NCBI RefSeq assembly: GCF_000003815.2
Contig: NC_049992.1
Span: 18,958,396-19,022,395 of the forward strand
Reading direction: 5' to 3'
Origin: Branchiostoma floridae
Taxonomy: Eukaryota; Chordata; Leptocardii; Amphioxiformes; Branchiostomatidae
DNA: 64,000 bases
Positions 21,560 through 33,499 of the stretch are shown piece by piece. Each line of letters starts with the position of its first letter. The stretch's first letter is position 1. The translations under genes were made by a program, and so were the position numbers. A model generated the notes under the pieces. The model did not search any database. It worked only from the letters and a program-made list of their open reading frames with translations, and was not told where the DNA came from.

Positions 21560-22699
21560 CTGTAATGAATTATTCGAGACACAGAACGAACCATTTTGCA
21601 GATGCCTAACATCGAATTTAGATGCATTGATATGTCATCGCTTGTTGGTATGTTGGAAGTAAAGTGAATAAAGTACTTGCCTGAACTATCGCGTACTCTA
21701 TTCTGACACAATTTTTTCATTGCTTCTGTGTTATATCCTTTCATTTCTTAATCAAAAACATGAACTTGCCCGAGTACGTTTGTCAACAACATCAGACAAA
21801 TGAAATGTCAGGTTCCTGAATAAACATTGATACACCACCGCGGCACGTAAAGTTTCTTTGTCGCCATTTTGGTTTTGAAAATTTGATCAAACTTCTGGGT
21901 ACATTTTTCTTAGCTGTTTCCTGATAATGTATAAGAGATAAGTAATCGGTAACTAATGTTTTCTTTCACATTAGGCAAGCACGGGTTTGACAATACTTTA
22001 TCTCTAAAGTCCCATTTTCCAAAATTAAAATCAATCTGCTCGTTGTGAAACAAGAAATCTTTTTTAAAAAGCTGTGCCTTGCCGCGTATTTTATGTTATT
22101 TTGGTAAGTTAGACTAGATTCTACGCTTAAAAATCCCGAGTTCCACATGTCGCCCCCTCCCCCCTCATTATCATAATTTATGTCAGATGAATTATTGGCA
22201 CATTAAACAGGTTTTGTAAAACTTTTTGACCCACAATGAATATGCATTATTTTTTATTACAAACTAAGTTCCTTCTGATGCAATTTGTGGTATATATTTA
22301 TATAAACATGGTGAGTTAAAGCGTAGATTTATTACGCTGGACCACATACAGTAACATGCGTCGAGAAGAGCGTTTTAATACTCGCCTGGAATGTACCATT
22401 GTCTAATTAAGCCATGAAAATCGGCAAGGAAAGAAGGGCCTTTGGAAGGGGCTTTGGAAGGGCTGGGTTAACAGGTCCGTCCATTGATCCATGGATCCAT
22501 GGAAGAAAGCTGGCGTAAAGCCTTGCCGGTGGCAAGGCAAAAAAGCAACAGAATTGTAAAATGTCACCAACTCTTACATAAAAGCAAAAGCAGCTATACC
22601 CGAGACTCATCATGATATACTACGTATATTCATATACATGTATCTCGCACTCCAAAAACAAGGTGAGTATATTTTTTACTTGTACAGTACAAGAAAAGT

Positions 22700-22815
22700 T
22701 TTAGAATTAAACCTATTCCCGACGGGGGGGGGGGGTGTTGGTTGAGGCCTACGCCAAATTTCATGTCGTATAACGTCCAAACGGCTTACGCTATAGCAAC
22801 CATTTAATATATTCT
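22700..22815. mobile_element. Left-end fragment of a family a TTAA element
   Basis: 'AAACCTATTCCCGACGGGGG', then 'GAGGCCTACGCCAAATTTCA' and 'AACGGCTTACGCTATAGC', match the end of family a. No right end is visible. Bases 21960-22700 hold nothing I recognise. Confidence 0.5.
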
Positions 22816-23229
22816 TCATTTTTGCTCTTTCACATGCTTCTTTACCTTCAGATAGAAGTGTGATTCCAATGATGATATTATACGTTTTCGATATTTATTC
22901 CTCGATCTTCGGCATATATATCTGCTTACTTTGCAGCTATTTACAGTGTGGTTGAGTGGTTGAAAAATTTGTTTTTGAAACAGCCGAAAAATGATACGCG
23001 CCTGAACACTTTTTCGTCAACATCAGACAAATAACACATTTCTGAATATCAATTATACATACCCGTATACGTCAGCGAAGGTAAAGTCAACATCTCTTTG
23101 GCGCCATTGTGATTTGAAACATTGCTTAGAATTTTTGTCTTCTTCTCATGCATTTCCTACTGTGTTATAATACAGAGGTTTGATTATAAATTTCTAATCT
23201 TGTTAATTGGCTTTAGCTAGTGTGGTAGG

Positions 23230-23960
23230 TAGAGTGGGAGCGTAGAAAAGGTATCACTTGGAAAGTCTGTTTAAGGATTTATGACAAGTACACAAGTTGC
23301 TTAGTGACAGCGGATAGTTCAGTAATGACAATAAGCGCAAAGTCTGATAGGCTGTACCTCAAGTTTATTAGGGTTAAGAGTAAGAACTAACGCAATCTAT
23401 CGTCGTGAAAATGTGACACTGGAATAAAAAGTGTTTTACAATCAGGTTCGGTGTCCTCAAACTAAATAATTCTATTTGTTATATTGTTGAGGATAATGTT
23501 ACTTGTATTATTCAGAGTTTACTTTTTTGTTTAAGATTGAATTAAGTATAACTTCAGCACGACAATCGTTTATTGCGAGGGGAAGCTTCCTTGCTAATCG
23601 AAGAAAGTATGTCATCAGATGTCCATGAAAGTATGAAAGAGGACTTTCTGTGCGTAATTTTCTATCAAAGACTCAATGGCAATATTGATGATTTGTGTGT
23701 CAATGTACGATTTACATCTTTCACGTTTACGCGGCGTATTTACGGTCACCTTTGTGCACAGGTCTCCGGTTTCTAATAATAGTCTTATATATACGTCACA
23801 ACTATGGAGTGTTTGAATCGTCTGGATGTTGTTCAGTAACAAAGACAAGCGGCTCCAAAATTAAAAAAAAAACAGGACAAATGGTTTTAATATGGAATTC
23901 GCAGTCGATATCATTGACAACATTTTCCATTTGTGAATGTTCTTCAGCACCTTGCACAAA
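23230..23960. repeat. Segment duplicated at 53040-53580 and 55550-55760
   Basis: 'CTCAATGGCAATATTGATG', 'ATTTGTGTGTCAATGTACGA' and 'AACATTTTCCATTTGTGAAT' recur with moderate divergence at 53330-53360 and 55600-55650, in the same order relative to the flanking gene copies. The open frames inside (up to 93 codons) are not conserved between copies. This is non-coding and probably part of the ancestral tandem unit. Confidence 0.55.
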
Positions 23961-24016
23961 CGGTGTTATAGTGTAAATGTTGTATAGCGCCAAGGAAAAC
24001 GGATATCTTGTGTTAA

Positions 24017-24020
<4 letters not shown>

Positions 24021-24062
<42 letters not shown>
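24021..24062. repeat. (AC)21 microsatellite
   Basis: A pure run of AC dinucleotides. Short cysteine/valine or threonine/histidine frames across it are artefacts. Confidence 0.95.
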
Positions 24063-24066
<4 letters not shown>

Positions 24067-24107
24067 TGCCAGCTGATTTTGATCGATCGATTAGAATATA
24101 AGATATA

Positions 24108-24185
24108 CAGTCAAACCTGCCCAAGACGACCACCCGGGGGACCGGGAAAAAGCGGTCGATTTGGACAGGTGGTTGCTGAGAAGAG
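24108..24185. mobile_element. Transposon terminus-like fragment
   Basis: The text 'CAGTCAAACCTGCCCAAGAC', then GACCACC and 'AAAGCGGTCGATTTGGACAG', then GTGGTTGCTGAG, has the look of a Tc1/mariner-type terminal repeat found widely in invertebrates. This is recognition by style only. Bases 24190-25640 hold no gene that I can support. Confidence 0.3.
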
Positions 24186-25645
24186 TACCAACTCAAAACA
24201 TGCCCGATGCATACTTAGTAGTATAAATCGTTTCCGTTGTGTTTAATGGCAAATAGCAAACACATGGGCGTCTCCGCAGGCATCGAATTCGAAATATACA
24301 CCGTAGTTATTTCAGATACGGCAATCAAGAACACAGCGACGCATATTAAAGGCTTGTATGGTAACTGTCAGCATCAAAGTTCCCTTACTGTCTAAAACGT
24401 TAGTGTACAAAAATATTGAGACGATCATAGACGCAGGAATGCAACATGTACAGATCTTTCTTAAAAAAGTATGAGCTACACAGATCTTTCTATGAAATGA
24501 TGTTGGAGTCATCTGTGCATCTGGCTCTGACTTTCTTCTGTTAATCGCACTTAGGCTGCGATATGTAATTATTAAAAAAAAAGTCAAACTAGAGTTCGGC
24601 GACCTCATACCTCCGTGAATATTTAGAGCTTTTGTAAATTGTATGCAATCAACAAACATTAACATAATTTATGCATGGTGTTGTTCTTCAGAGTAACGTA
24701 CACATGTCACAATAATAAAATTCTTATCATTGATCATATTTAAAAGAGGTTTTGCAATTCTCACATAAATTATGCAAATCAGTTTCCCATTACCATATTT
24801 GATGTCTGATTATATTCCATCTATCATAATTAACATGTGTTACATTTATTGAAGTCCAGTTATTGAAAACAATGACATTATACAATTTCCTCATTAATTA
24901 TGCAAATTTAGTACTCATTTGCATCACATGTATATCATTATAAACGTCTTTGCCTAAGCTACCTGCATGCCTAAAATTAACAGCTAATTTGCATTGTCAA
25001 TTTTAGAAGTTTATAAATCCACTGTCTCTCCTTACCTATGATTGGACATGTCTTATTGACAACTTTTCAGTACCAGGCAAGTAGATCAAGCTTGCAGGCT
25101 GACCCAGCCTTGCTTCCTGCCCCCTGGGTGCCAATCACTTTTACCAACTAGAGCAGACTTATGTTGAAGGAAAATTTAGGATAGGTTGATCCCATGTGTT
25201 TTGAACTTCTGCGGTTTTGTTAATAGTTAGTTCCATGACAAATGGAGATATAGTTTGGAGTGTGCCTGTGTATTTGTGTTTCCGGGTCATCTTCCACCTG
25301 CAATTTGGCCTTACAGTACCAACGTCCTTGCTACTCTCGAGTATCAGGTTGCTCAGAGCATTGACTGTTATCAAGATAACATCAGGCCTGTCCAATTCAA
25401 TGTCTTGGTTCACGGATTCTATTTTTCTGAATTTCAGAAAAAAAAAAATTCTGAATTTCAGAAAACATTGTACCTCAGCTCTAGACTACCAAAATGAAAT
25501 CATCTTAGCACATGCTTTTGCTTGCAGTCTTGCACTCATAGAGGTGTGACTTAATCAAATAACAAATATAATTATATGTAATGAGTAGCATACTTATGTC
25601 TACATAACAAACCTGGTTCATTTGGCAAAGGTATGATTTCGTCGA

Positions 25646-25888
25646 ACTCTAGTTTGAATTTTGGTACATATTTATATAAGACTTTATACTTGACACCTAT
25701 GCTTCGGAATCTGAGCTGTGCTTATTATTTCTCGGTAAAGCCGAGGACTAATTGATAACCCCGCGCACATGTATAAAGTCGTATACGAATGTGTACCAAA
25801 ATTCGAATTATTGTGATCATTATGTTGCAACCAGTAACGTTAGATAAGAGATAACGAAAAAAAGTGGACAATTGTTCTGCAACCTAAG
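25646..25888. repeat. Left half of a duplicated block (paralogue of 7170-7421)
   Basis: From 'TTGGTACATATTTATATAAG' to 'TGCAACCTAAG' this matches 7175-7421 closely. The block resumes at 29809 after the LINE insertion ('GTATGAGGGTCAAATTG' against 'GTATTCGGGTCAAATTG' at 7422). Confidence 0.8.
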
Positions 25889-25892
25889 CTGT

Positions 25893-26372
25893 TAGACTCA
25901 ACCTCGATGTTATTGCTGTATCAGAAACTTTGTTGGAAGATTCTGTCGATTCTTTTGCAATTTCTCTTGACGGTTTTCAGTTGCCAGTCCGTCGCGACAG
26001 AAATAGGCATGGTGGTGGGGTCCTCATTTACATATCTGACCAGATAGCGTCGAGCGACGCTCAGATCTGGACCCCCCGTCTGTTAAATGCATTTGTCTTG
26101 AACTCTTTGTAGGACGCAGCCGTTTACTCTTTTCTGTCTATAACCGGCCACCTGGCCAGGATTCCAAAACTGTTGATGAATTTGTCGACTTGTTTAGTGA
26201 CTCAGTATTCACAGCTGAATCCTCTCAACACCATGGCATCATTGTCACAGGTGACTTTAATGCCAAACACGAGGCATGGTGGGCCCATGACCCAATCACT
26301 TCGGTCGGCACAAAACTATTTCAAGCTTCTAAAATGTTAAATCTCACACAGGTGATCAAGGAGCCAACGTGA
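25893..26372 (+). pseudogene. LINE endonuclease domain remnant
   Basis: The frames contain LDVIAVSETLLEDS, RHGGGVLIYISDQI and, after a stop near 26110, YNRPPGQDSKTVDEFVDLFS and HHGIIVTGDFNAKHEAWW. These match conserved blocks of the APE-like endonuclease of non-LTR retrotransposons, including the GDFN motif. It is broken by stops and cannot give a full protein. Confidence 0.75.
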
Positions 26373-26599
26373 GATTTGTCACGGTCTCCCTCCCTGATTG
26401 ACCTTCTATTCATCAACGAGAAAAAAACTTATCAAGTCTACCTCTGTGTTATCTCCCCTCTCCGGATACCACCACAGCCCACCACAGTCGCTACTATTAA
26501 CTTGTCACTCAAGCCCCCTCGTCCTTATGTCCTTACCATCTGGGATTATTCCAAAATCGATCACAGCTTGCTGGCACTCTTCTCGTCTGAGCCAAAAGT

Positions 26600-27857
26600 G
26601 TGCCTAATAAGGACATTCTCGTTAGACCTCATGACAAACCTTGCATTTTACCTAAAATTAGACGCTTAATGCACCAGAGAGACAAGCTGCATAAGAAAGC
26701 CAAGTTAACGAACAGCCCTATTCATTGGTCTTCATATCGTCTTATTAGAAATAAACTAGTCAATCAGTTATCACTAGCCAAGTCTAATTTAATTATCACA
26801 ACCGCCTGGTTGCCTTCTTAAGTAGGCCAACTTGTTTGTGTAACTGACAAAATTCTTGAAGCTCTTGACTCTAATAGAGAAGTCCAAGCGGTCCATTTGA
26901 ATTTTTCATGTGCATTTGACAAAGTTTGGCATAAAGGCCTTATTTTCAAGCTTCAAAGAAATGGGGTCGAGGGTCCGGTTCTAAATTGGTTCCTCAGCTA
27001 CCTCTCTGATCGTGTTAAAAGAGTAGTTGTTGATGACCAGCATTCAGATTGGTGTAATATTCGCGCAGGCGTACCATGGGGTTCTGTATTAGGCCCCCTC
27101 TTATTTCTTGTTTACATCAATGATATGGTGGGCGATTTATCATCTTGCCCGTTTTTCTTTGCAGATGACAGTTCTTCAGTAGATATGATGGATAGCCCAA
27201 CCGAAACTGCGTCAAGTATAAATTCTAATCTTAGTAAGATATCATCTTGGGCTTCCACTTGGCTTATGAAAGTGAATCCTTTAAAGACTGAGGAAATGTG
27301 TTTTTCCAGGAAAATCGATCCCCCTTGCCATCCTCTCCTTTTTCCTCATTATTGTGTCATTCAATCTGTAAAAGACCACAAGCACATTGGTGTTTTTCTC
27401 ACGTCCACCATGTCTTGAGAAAAACATATTACACACATGATTGCCAAAGTATCAAAACGTGTTTCCACACTGAACAACACTTAAATTCCAATGGCCACGA
27501 CATGTACTCGAAGTTATCTAAAAGTCCTTCATTTGTCCACTTCTTGAGTATGCCGACATAGTATGGCATGCATATGGCTGCACTATATCGGACTCCCGAC
27601 GTATAGAAAGAGTACAATATGAGTGCTCACTCACAGTATCAGGTGCTGTGAGAGGATCCTCATATTTGTCACTCCTTTCTGGACTTGGGTGGGAAAAACT
27701 GTCTGACCGTCGCCATATTCACTCTTTGACAATGTTTCATAACATTGTTCATGGTCACACTCGTCATTATTTTCAGGAGTTGATCACTCCTGAAATCTCT
27801 GCCTCTACTCCCTACGATCTTCGTAACAAACACAATTTAAGGCCCCCTCTCACTTGA
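26600..27857 (+). pseudogene. LINE reverse transcriptase remnant
   Basis: The longest piece (26897-27418, 173 codons) holds RT motif A as LNFSCAFDKVWH (Asp to Asn), motif B as RAGVPWGSVLGPLLF, and motif C as FFADDSS. 26600-26821 carries the preceding linker (RRLMHQRDKLHKKAKL). 27648-27857 carries the C-terminal LGWEKLSDRRHIHSLTMFHN block. Stops and frameshifts separate the pieces. Confidence 0.8.
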
Positions 27858-29081
27858 CGTGCGGCACGCTTGCGGCATTGCTGCGTTCGTTCACTGCGGC
27901 ACTGCTGTGTTAATTTCGCCGATTTTGTCTTGCACTCACACTGACGTGCGGCACGGTTGCGTTTCTAAACTAAATGAACATGTTATTGGCAATTGCAGCG
28001 TTGTCAATTTATGAAAAATCACTGTAAAATGATGAGAATGCCCAAAATGAGATTTATAATGAAAAGATTCCCCTTATGATAATGAATTATATGATACATA
28101 TGCTATAAATAACCTTCAACGACTTTTACTGTAAAGCAAATGACCCAAATGAACGGACACGAAGCATATACCAGATTTGAATCGATGTGTACGTTTTGCA
28201 CCATGTAACGTTATGTGTAATTATGTATGTTAATATGTTTATTCACCAATTTTGCAAATTTTTAAAATGAAAATGCTTGATATTTCATACTTATTTTGTG
28301 TGACGCGGAGTGTTTTTATTGTCGGCGGATGGCTTGCCAGCCTATTGATGTCTAAGTCTATCATATTTGTAAAAAGTGAGAAAAATATGGCCCATGGGTC
28401 TGAATGACTGCAATTTTGTATTTTATCGGCGGCAGGCTACCAGCAATGATTAGCTTGTAACGTTATAACGCAAACGCAAACTCGTTATCATCCAACATAA
28501 ATAATTTCTTTTTGAACGTTGTACGATAATCTTTTTCTCTACATCCGTAGGTTAATCGATAAACCAGTTACTTATTTTTTGTTTTCAAGTATAAAAGACT
28601 GACCTACTTCCAATTAAATAAATCAAAAGATGTATTTTTAAGTTAACTCTGAATACGGATACAAGGTAAGTTTTGTGGAATTCGCAGTGTTTTTACTGGA
28701 TCGAAAACCACTGTAAAATTATTAGAAATGCATCTAAAGTAGTTTTTCGGTGATAAAATGATGTTTACTTTTGATTCTTGGTGTAAAATAGGCAAAATAT
28801 ATCCTTGATACTGTTTGGAGCATGTTGGCGGCACTGTTGCGGCATTGTTTGGGCACCGTTGCGGCACTGTTGCGGCACTGTTGCGGCACTGTTGCGGCAT
28901 CTTGCCACTTGCGTTATTGTTAAACTTTTTAAAAAACGTCGCGCTTGCTTGCGTCACTTCTAGGTTTGCTTGCGGCACCTCTAGGTTTGCTTGCGGCACC
29001 TCTAGGTTCCGTGGCGGTACATCTGCGTTTTCGAACGCAGCAATGCCGCAAGCGTGCCGCACTTCAAGTGAGAGGGGGCCT
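27840..29081. mobile_element. 1242-bp DNA element with 50-bp TIRs and TTA target duplication
   Basis: Ends 27840-27889 and 29032-29081 are reverse complements with one mismatch, beginning AGGCCCCCTCTCACTTGA. The trinucleotide TTA flanks both sides (27837-27839 and 29082-29084). The insertion splits the LINE just after its RNKHN-encoding segment. A 3-bp TTA duplication is typical of PIF/Harbinger elements. No transposase is present. Subterminal regions are rich in the word TTGCGGCA, including a short tandem GTTGCGGCACT array at about 28855-28900. Confidence 0.8.
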
Positions 29082-29802
29082 TTACAGCCACCGACTTGTA
29101 CCACAACTCGTTACCAAAGGTCCTTTATTCCGAATGCTACATATCACCGGAATGGTCTTGACATAGCTGTACGGTCATCTAATCCTTCAACAAAAATTAC
29201 TTAATAAAATCAGTTCGCCCTTCCCCTAACTCACATTTTAGTCATGGCCCCAGGTACGCCTGCGTTTTACTCACACGCCTCCGCATCGGGACCTGTAGTT
29301 TGAACTTTAGCTTACTAGTATACACACGCAATTTAGTCGATAGTCCTTCTTATAGCTGTGGCTCCCGATGTGAAAGCGTTGTCCACTATTTATTGTACTA
29401 CAACCAACTTAGAAAACCCCTTCTCTGCAATCTTCAAGACCATTTAACCCTTGATTTGAAAACTTCGTCTGACCCAGTCTTAACTCAACCTTTACTCAGG
29501 GGTTCACCCAATTTAACAACAGAAACAAATACCCATATTATGCAGTTTACACACATACATACTCCAGACCAACCGTTTTCAAACTGATTGAACATTTTCC
29601 TTTAAAATCTTGTATGTATGTATATATATTTATTTGTTGGATCCGTCACCCCACTGTTGTACTACTATTCTATTTGATCTCACATTGTTTGTCCTTTCTT
29701 TATTTTATTTTCAAATGTCCTAGTGGTAATGTTAATATTAGCTTTGCTAGAGTGCATTTACCATGATGGTGTCTTGTCTTATATATATACCAATAAAAAA
29801 AA
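29082..29802 (+). pseudogene. LINE 3' end and C-terminal Cys/His remnant
   Basis: This continues the LINE after the DNA element. Fragments LNFSLLVYTRNLVDSPSYSC and GSRCESVVHYLL correspond to the C-terminal zinc-knuckle-like region seen in the minus-strand fragment near 34.3 kb (DSPTCKCGYHCETTEHYLLH). An A-rich 3' end follows after ATATATACCAA. Confidence 0.7.
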
Positions 29803-29808
29803 CCGAAG

Positions 29809-30430
29809 GTATGAGGGTCAAATTGTCTGATCACACTTCACCCTTATTTTCCTCGCCACTTACCTTCTTATTTAGAAAAAACGAACGGCGGGAAAGTGAT
29901 GACTCCAATGATTTGTAATTTGGGGGATATTGATAAAAGGCTTCATACTATGAAGTTGTGCCTCAAAATCTGAGTGGTGCTTGTTATTTCTGGGTGAGGC
30001 CAAAAACTTCTTGATCACTCGCCTCGGCACTGTAGGGGGTAAACTCAACACCCTAACCGCAAACCAAACGAGGTATATTTTAAAGATTCTTTTGGCATAA
30101 CGTATCACCATTGTGGCAAAATTTTACCCTTAAATAGTAAGCTTGCGTCTTACTTTAGCCCCAGTAACCGTAGAAAATACTAGCTAACTAGGATACAGTA
30201 AGTAACGCTGTATAGAAACGCACACAGGAGCGTGCTCACACAACTTAATACGATTTGTTGAGGTAATTGAGACAAACACAAAACAAACAAAACAAAATGA
30301 CAGCTGTGGATTCCATATATTTTATTTGTGGATTGATTAAGCCCACAATCTAAACCTTTGGCTTCTTCGCAGCGTTGAATACGAGCGTGGGAGAAAATAT
30401 GTATCTTCATCTACAGTATTGTACGAGTAA
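29809..30430. repeat. Right half of the duplicated block (paralogue of 7422-7920)
   Basis: Matches the region right of 7421, including 'AACACCCTAACCGCAAACCA' and 'ACGAGGTATATTT'. It additionally contains a reverse-complement match to 6757-6890 (29880-30020, 'GGGTGAGGCCAAAAACTTCT'). So this copy keeps the outer right arm of the inverted repeat that the 7-kb copy lacks. Confidence 0.7.
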
Positions 30431-30439
30431 ATAAACTCT

Positions 30440-32560
30440 TTTGACACAACCATATTCACACCTACGTTTCGGTGACCGTACACAAAAACTGCTTCATTCA
30501 CACCGACTATTCGGTGACCGTCTGTTACCTTCTACGTGACATATCTGACTTGTTTACACTGTACTGCAGCACAATGTGTCGCTGCCTGCAGATACAGATA
30601 CTGTCACATACGTAAATGATTTAATTGTGTACAAAGACAAAGTTGTATATTTTCACATTGCGGGTCATTAACTCTAATGTAGCATCTCCTAAAATTTTTC
30701 GCTCACCGTAAAAACAGCAACGACGACAAATAATAGTAGTGAACAGTAGAGTCAATTCCAAGACACCAAGAGGATGTTTGTTGCCATTGTTTAGAATTGA
30801 TTTTAAAGTTTTGTAATTAAATGTCTAGGACATTTGATACTTCAGAAATATCTTTAACACTGTTTCAACTTTACAAATATTTCCCTGGTCCTGTAAAACT
30901 TTGGAAATATCCATGGTGAGGAATTGGATACTTCTAATGGTTTCTAAATAATTATAATAGCATTCCACCATTATTTACCATTTTCTACCATTTTTTGTAA
31001 ATGGTTCAGTGGGCTGGGAAGAAAGCAATTCACACATCCTTGCAAAGTATGGTTGGGTGCCATGTAACAATGGCCCACCACAAAGGATCCACCAGTTCCC
31101 AGTAGTGAAATCTAAAAATATACAGAGGCAACAATAGGGCTTACTTTTACGGGGACAATGAACTAATCTTACAATTTGGTAAAGTTTACTTGTAAACATG
31201 AAATAATCACACAGAGGTTTCACAATTATTCTAAATAAAGATATTTTTGTACAGTTACTTTCATAATGTTTCTAAAATATTCAAAGGAATTCAAATAGAT
31301 GAGTATTTCCTAAGTCAATTTTTTTAAAGAATTTAATTATTGTGGCTCAGATATTCTTTTATTCAAAATAATTCAGACTAATTGCAAATATCACCTAAAA
31401 AACCTCATGGTGACTTGGAATGGACTCTACCACATAAACGTTATACAATATAGTAAATCAAGAAGCTTTCATCCGACATTTTGGATCGGCAATCTTGTTC
31501 AAATAAGATTTCATTTTGAATTCTTTTTATAATAATACAATAAATTACACACTATTTTAATTGATATAAAATGAAGATTCACTTAGATATCACTGCTTCA
31601 TTCACACCGACGTTTTGGTGACCGTTTGTCAGCTTCTACGTGACATTTCTGACTTGTTTACATTGTATTGCAGCACTAGGTGTCGCTGCGTCAGGATACA
31701 GATGCTGTCACATACATAAATAATTTCCATTATATAAGTACATAGACAAAGATGTAAATTTCACATTGCGGTTCCAAACGCTATATACTAGTACATGCAA
31801 CATTTCATAATTAACAGTAATAGCGATGTATATTTTCATCAACATCTAAATGATGCGTGTTCGTGTTCATTGGTGCTTCGCTCACTCGGAAGCTTTATTT
31901 ACCCTCTAGACGGGTCATTAACTCTAATTTAGCATTTCCTAAGATTTTGTTGTTGTTTTTGTTAGCCTTAAACAGCATCAACGAAAAATAATAGTAAAAA
32001 GTACCAGATTTGATCTGACACTTTGGACCGACAATCATGTTGAAATAAGCTGTCATTTTCAAATCTTTATCACAGAAATATGTAAAAATACATATTACTG
32101 TTATTGAATAAATAATTGTTGATGAAAAAATTGACGTTTTGTTGACCGTCTGTCACCTTCTACGTGACATTTCTGACTCGTTTACATTGTACTGTAGCAC
32201 TCGGTGTCGCTGCTCGCAGATACAGATGCAGTCACATACGTCAAGAATTTACTTATGTACATAGAAAAAAGATGTAAATTTCACATTGCGGTTCCAAACG
32301 CTATATACTAGTACAGAACAGTTGACAATTCACGGTAATAGTGTTTTTTTTCTAATTTTCATCTATTTCTAAAGAATGCGTTATTCGCTGATTAGTGTTG
32401 AGAAACAATTATAATAAAAAAAAACATTTATACCTCAATGCGAGTCATCAATTAATCTCCTAAGATTGTTTTGTTCGTTGTGTAAACAGCAACAACGACA
32501 AATAATAATAATTAGTGCTATAGAAAAGTAAGACGTAGTGAATAGATTAGCTTAGATCCG
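30440..32560. repeat. Second array of the ~550-bp repeat
   Basis: Cores of the repeat ('GTACTGCAGCACAATGTGTC', 'CATTGTATTGCAGCACTAGG', 'CATTGTACTGTAGCACTCGG') lie at about 30560, 31660 and 32190, with shared spacer text. The array is interrupted by the element at 30749-31427. Confidence 0.75.
30749..31427. mobile_element. TA-flanked TIR element inside the 550-bp array
   Basis: Starts GAGTCAATTCCAAGACACCA and ends with the inverse TGGTGACTTGGAATGGACTC, with TA on both sides (30747-30748 and 31428-31429). The uninterrupted array copies near 8530 and 57660 read 'AACAGTACCA' or 'AACAGCACCACATAAACG' at this point, giving an approximate empty site. The TA duplication fits Tc1/mariner-type MITEs. 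One short minus-strand frame inside is not recognised. Confidence 0.7.
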
Positions 32561-32698
32561 ACATGGCACGTGGGACCTAGCTCCTTTGCACTCAGCACAA
32601 AAAGTTTGGAATATCAACTTCGGTTGATCATATTTATGTTGTTTCTGCATCAATTTCAATATATTATATATCTATAGAAAGCTTGTCTGATTTTCTTT

Positions 32699-32747
32699 CC
32701 AATGGTATCAAACTCATTATCATTGTTAATGAGTTTGATACCATTGG
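32699..32747. repeat. Perfect 21-bp-arm hairpin
   Basis: CCAATGGTATCAAACTCATT and its exact inverse flank a loop of about seven bases, inside the left arm of the Tc1-like element. The right arm has only one decayed half at about 33722-33742. Confidence 0.85.
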
Positions 32748-33169
32748 AAAGAGTGAGTGAGTGGGTCACGAAAAAAAAGTGCCCAAATTCCCCCGTTTCT
32801 GTTCAAAACTGTATCGTCCGGTTCAACCGTTGTTATGGCCGCGGGTGACAATGATTCAATCAATCCTTTTATCACCCAACGTTTGGTATACAGAACATCC
32901 AAGTTTCTTTTAGCATATCTGAGTAGAGTATTTTATGAGTGTAAATTCATGGAACGAGGACTAGGCCCGCTTACGTACAGGGGGTCCTAAAGATAAAGTG
33001 CCAAAATTACCCTACTAAAGTCAATCACACCATTCTGCTCATTTTCTTCCGTCAGTATTGACTTGTGAATGAAGGCAAGTTGAATAAACAGGACATGTCA
33101 ATCAAAGCTACTATTACTCTTTATTCAAGCAAAAAATCTGAACCATGGCAAGAGGTGATCAATCGAGTG

Positions 33170-33499
33170 CTAGTCATAAGCCGTAGGAAGGCTTTTCCAC
33201 CCTAAGACTGTACTCCAGCATCCAATGGTCCTTGCTCTGTGTGGACTGGTGTTGTAATCTTGCAGAATGGCAATTGGTCCAATATTGAAGAGGTAGAATT
33301 TTGCTACTGGATGGAGGATGGTGTCCCTATATGTCACCACATTAATTTCCCTTGAATGATGACGAGTCATGTTTACCCTATGGTGGTTATACCGCTCCAC
33401 ACCATGACGCTGCCTCCACCAGCAAATGCCGAAAGTTACTCTTGCCTTGTCAGCGTGCGGTTCTCCTTGCCGCATCCACGCTTTGATTCTGCCATCCAA
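33170..33499 (-). pseudogene. Tc1/mariner transposase fragment
   Basis: A 109-codon open stretch without the N-terminal DNA-binding part. It contains VTFGICWWRQRHGVE, YRDTILHPVAKFYL, then FNIGPIAILQDYNTSPHRAR. These resemble the Tc1 catalytic-domain blocks WGGIS..G, YRDEIL.P and .QDNA.PH.AR, including the second catalytic Asp. Substitutions and truncation show it is inactive. Confidence 0.7.

Larger units (their letters stand above)
25889..29802 (+). mobile_element. LINE retrotransposon (jockey/CR1-like), inactive, itself interrupted
   Basis: An AACC[T/G]AAG 8-bp flank (25881-25888 and 29801-29808, one mismatch) marks the insertion. From the left it encodes an APE-type endonuclease (GGGVLIYISDQI, RPPGQDS, VTGDFNAKHEAWW, SLIDLLF), then a deleted linker, then reverse transcriptase (AFDKVWHKGL, GSVLGPLLFLVYIND, FFADDSS), then a C-terminal region (LGWEKLSDRRH, YDLRNKHN), and after the 27840-29081 insertion a Cys/His region (YSCGSRCESVVHYLL). 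Many stops and frameshifts break the frame. The first RT catalytic aspartate has become Asn (LNFSCAFD). The element ends in 'CCAATAAAAAAAACC'. Clade assignment beyond jockey/CR1-like is uncertain. Confidence 0.85.

Noticed and set aside
28643-29204. Two long overlapping frames (153 and 129 codons) rich in C, G, T and R
   Set aside because: They are produced by the TTGCGGCA word array of the TIR element. No domain is seen.
33170-33499. Host gene
   Set aside because: The blocks YRDTILHP and LQDYNTSPH, together with flanking inverted repeats, identify a decayed Tc1-type transposase.
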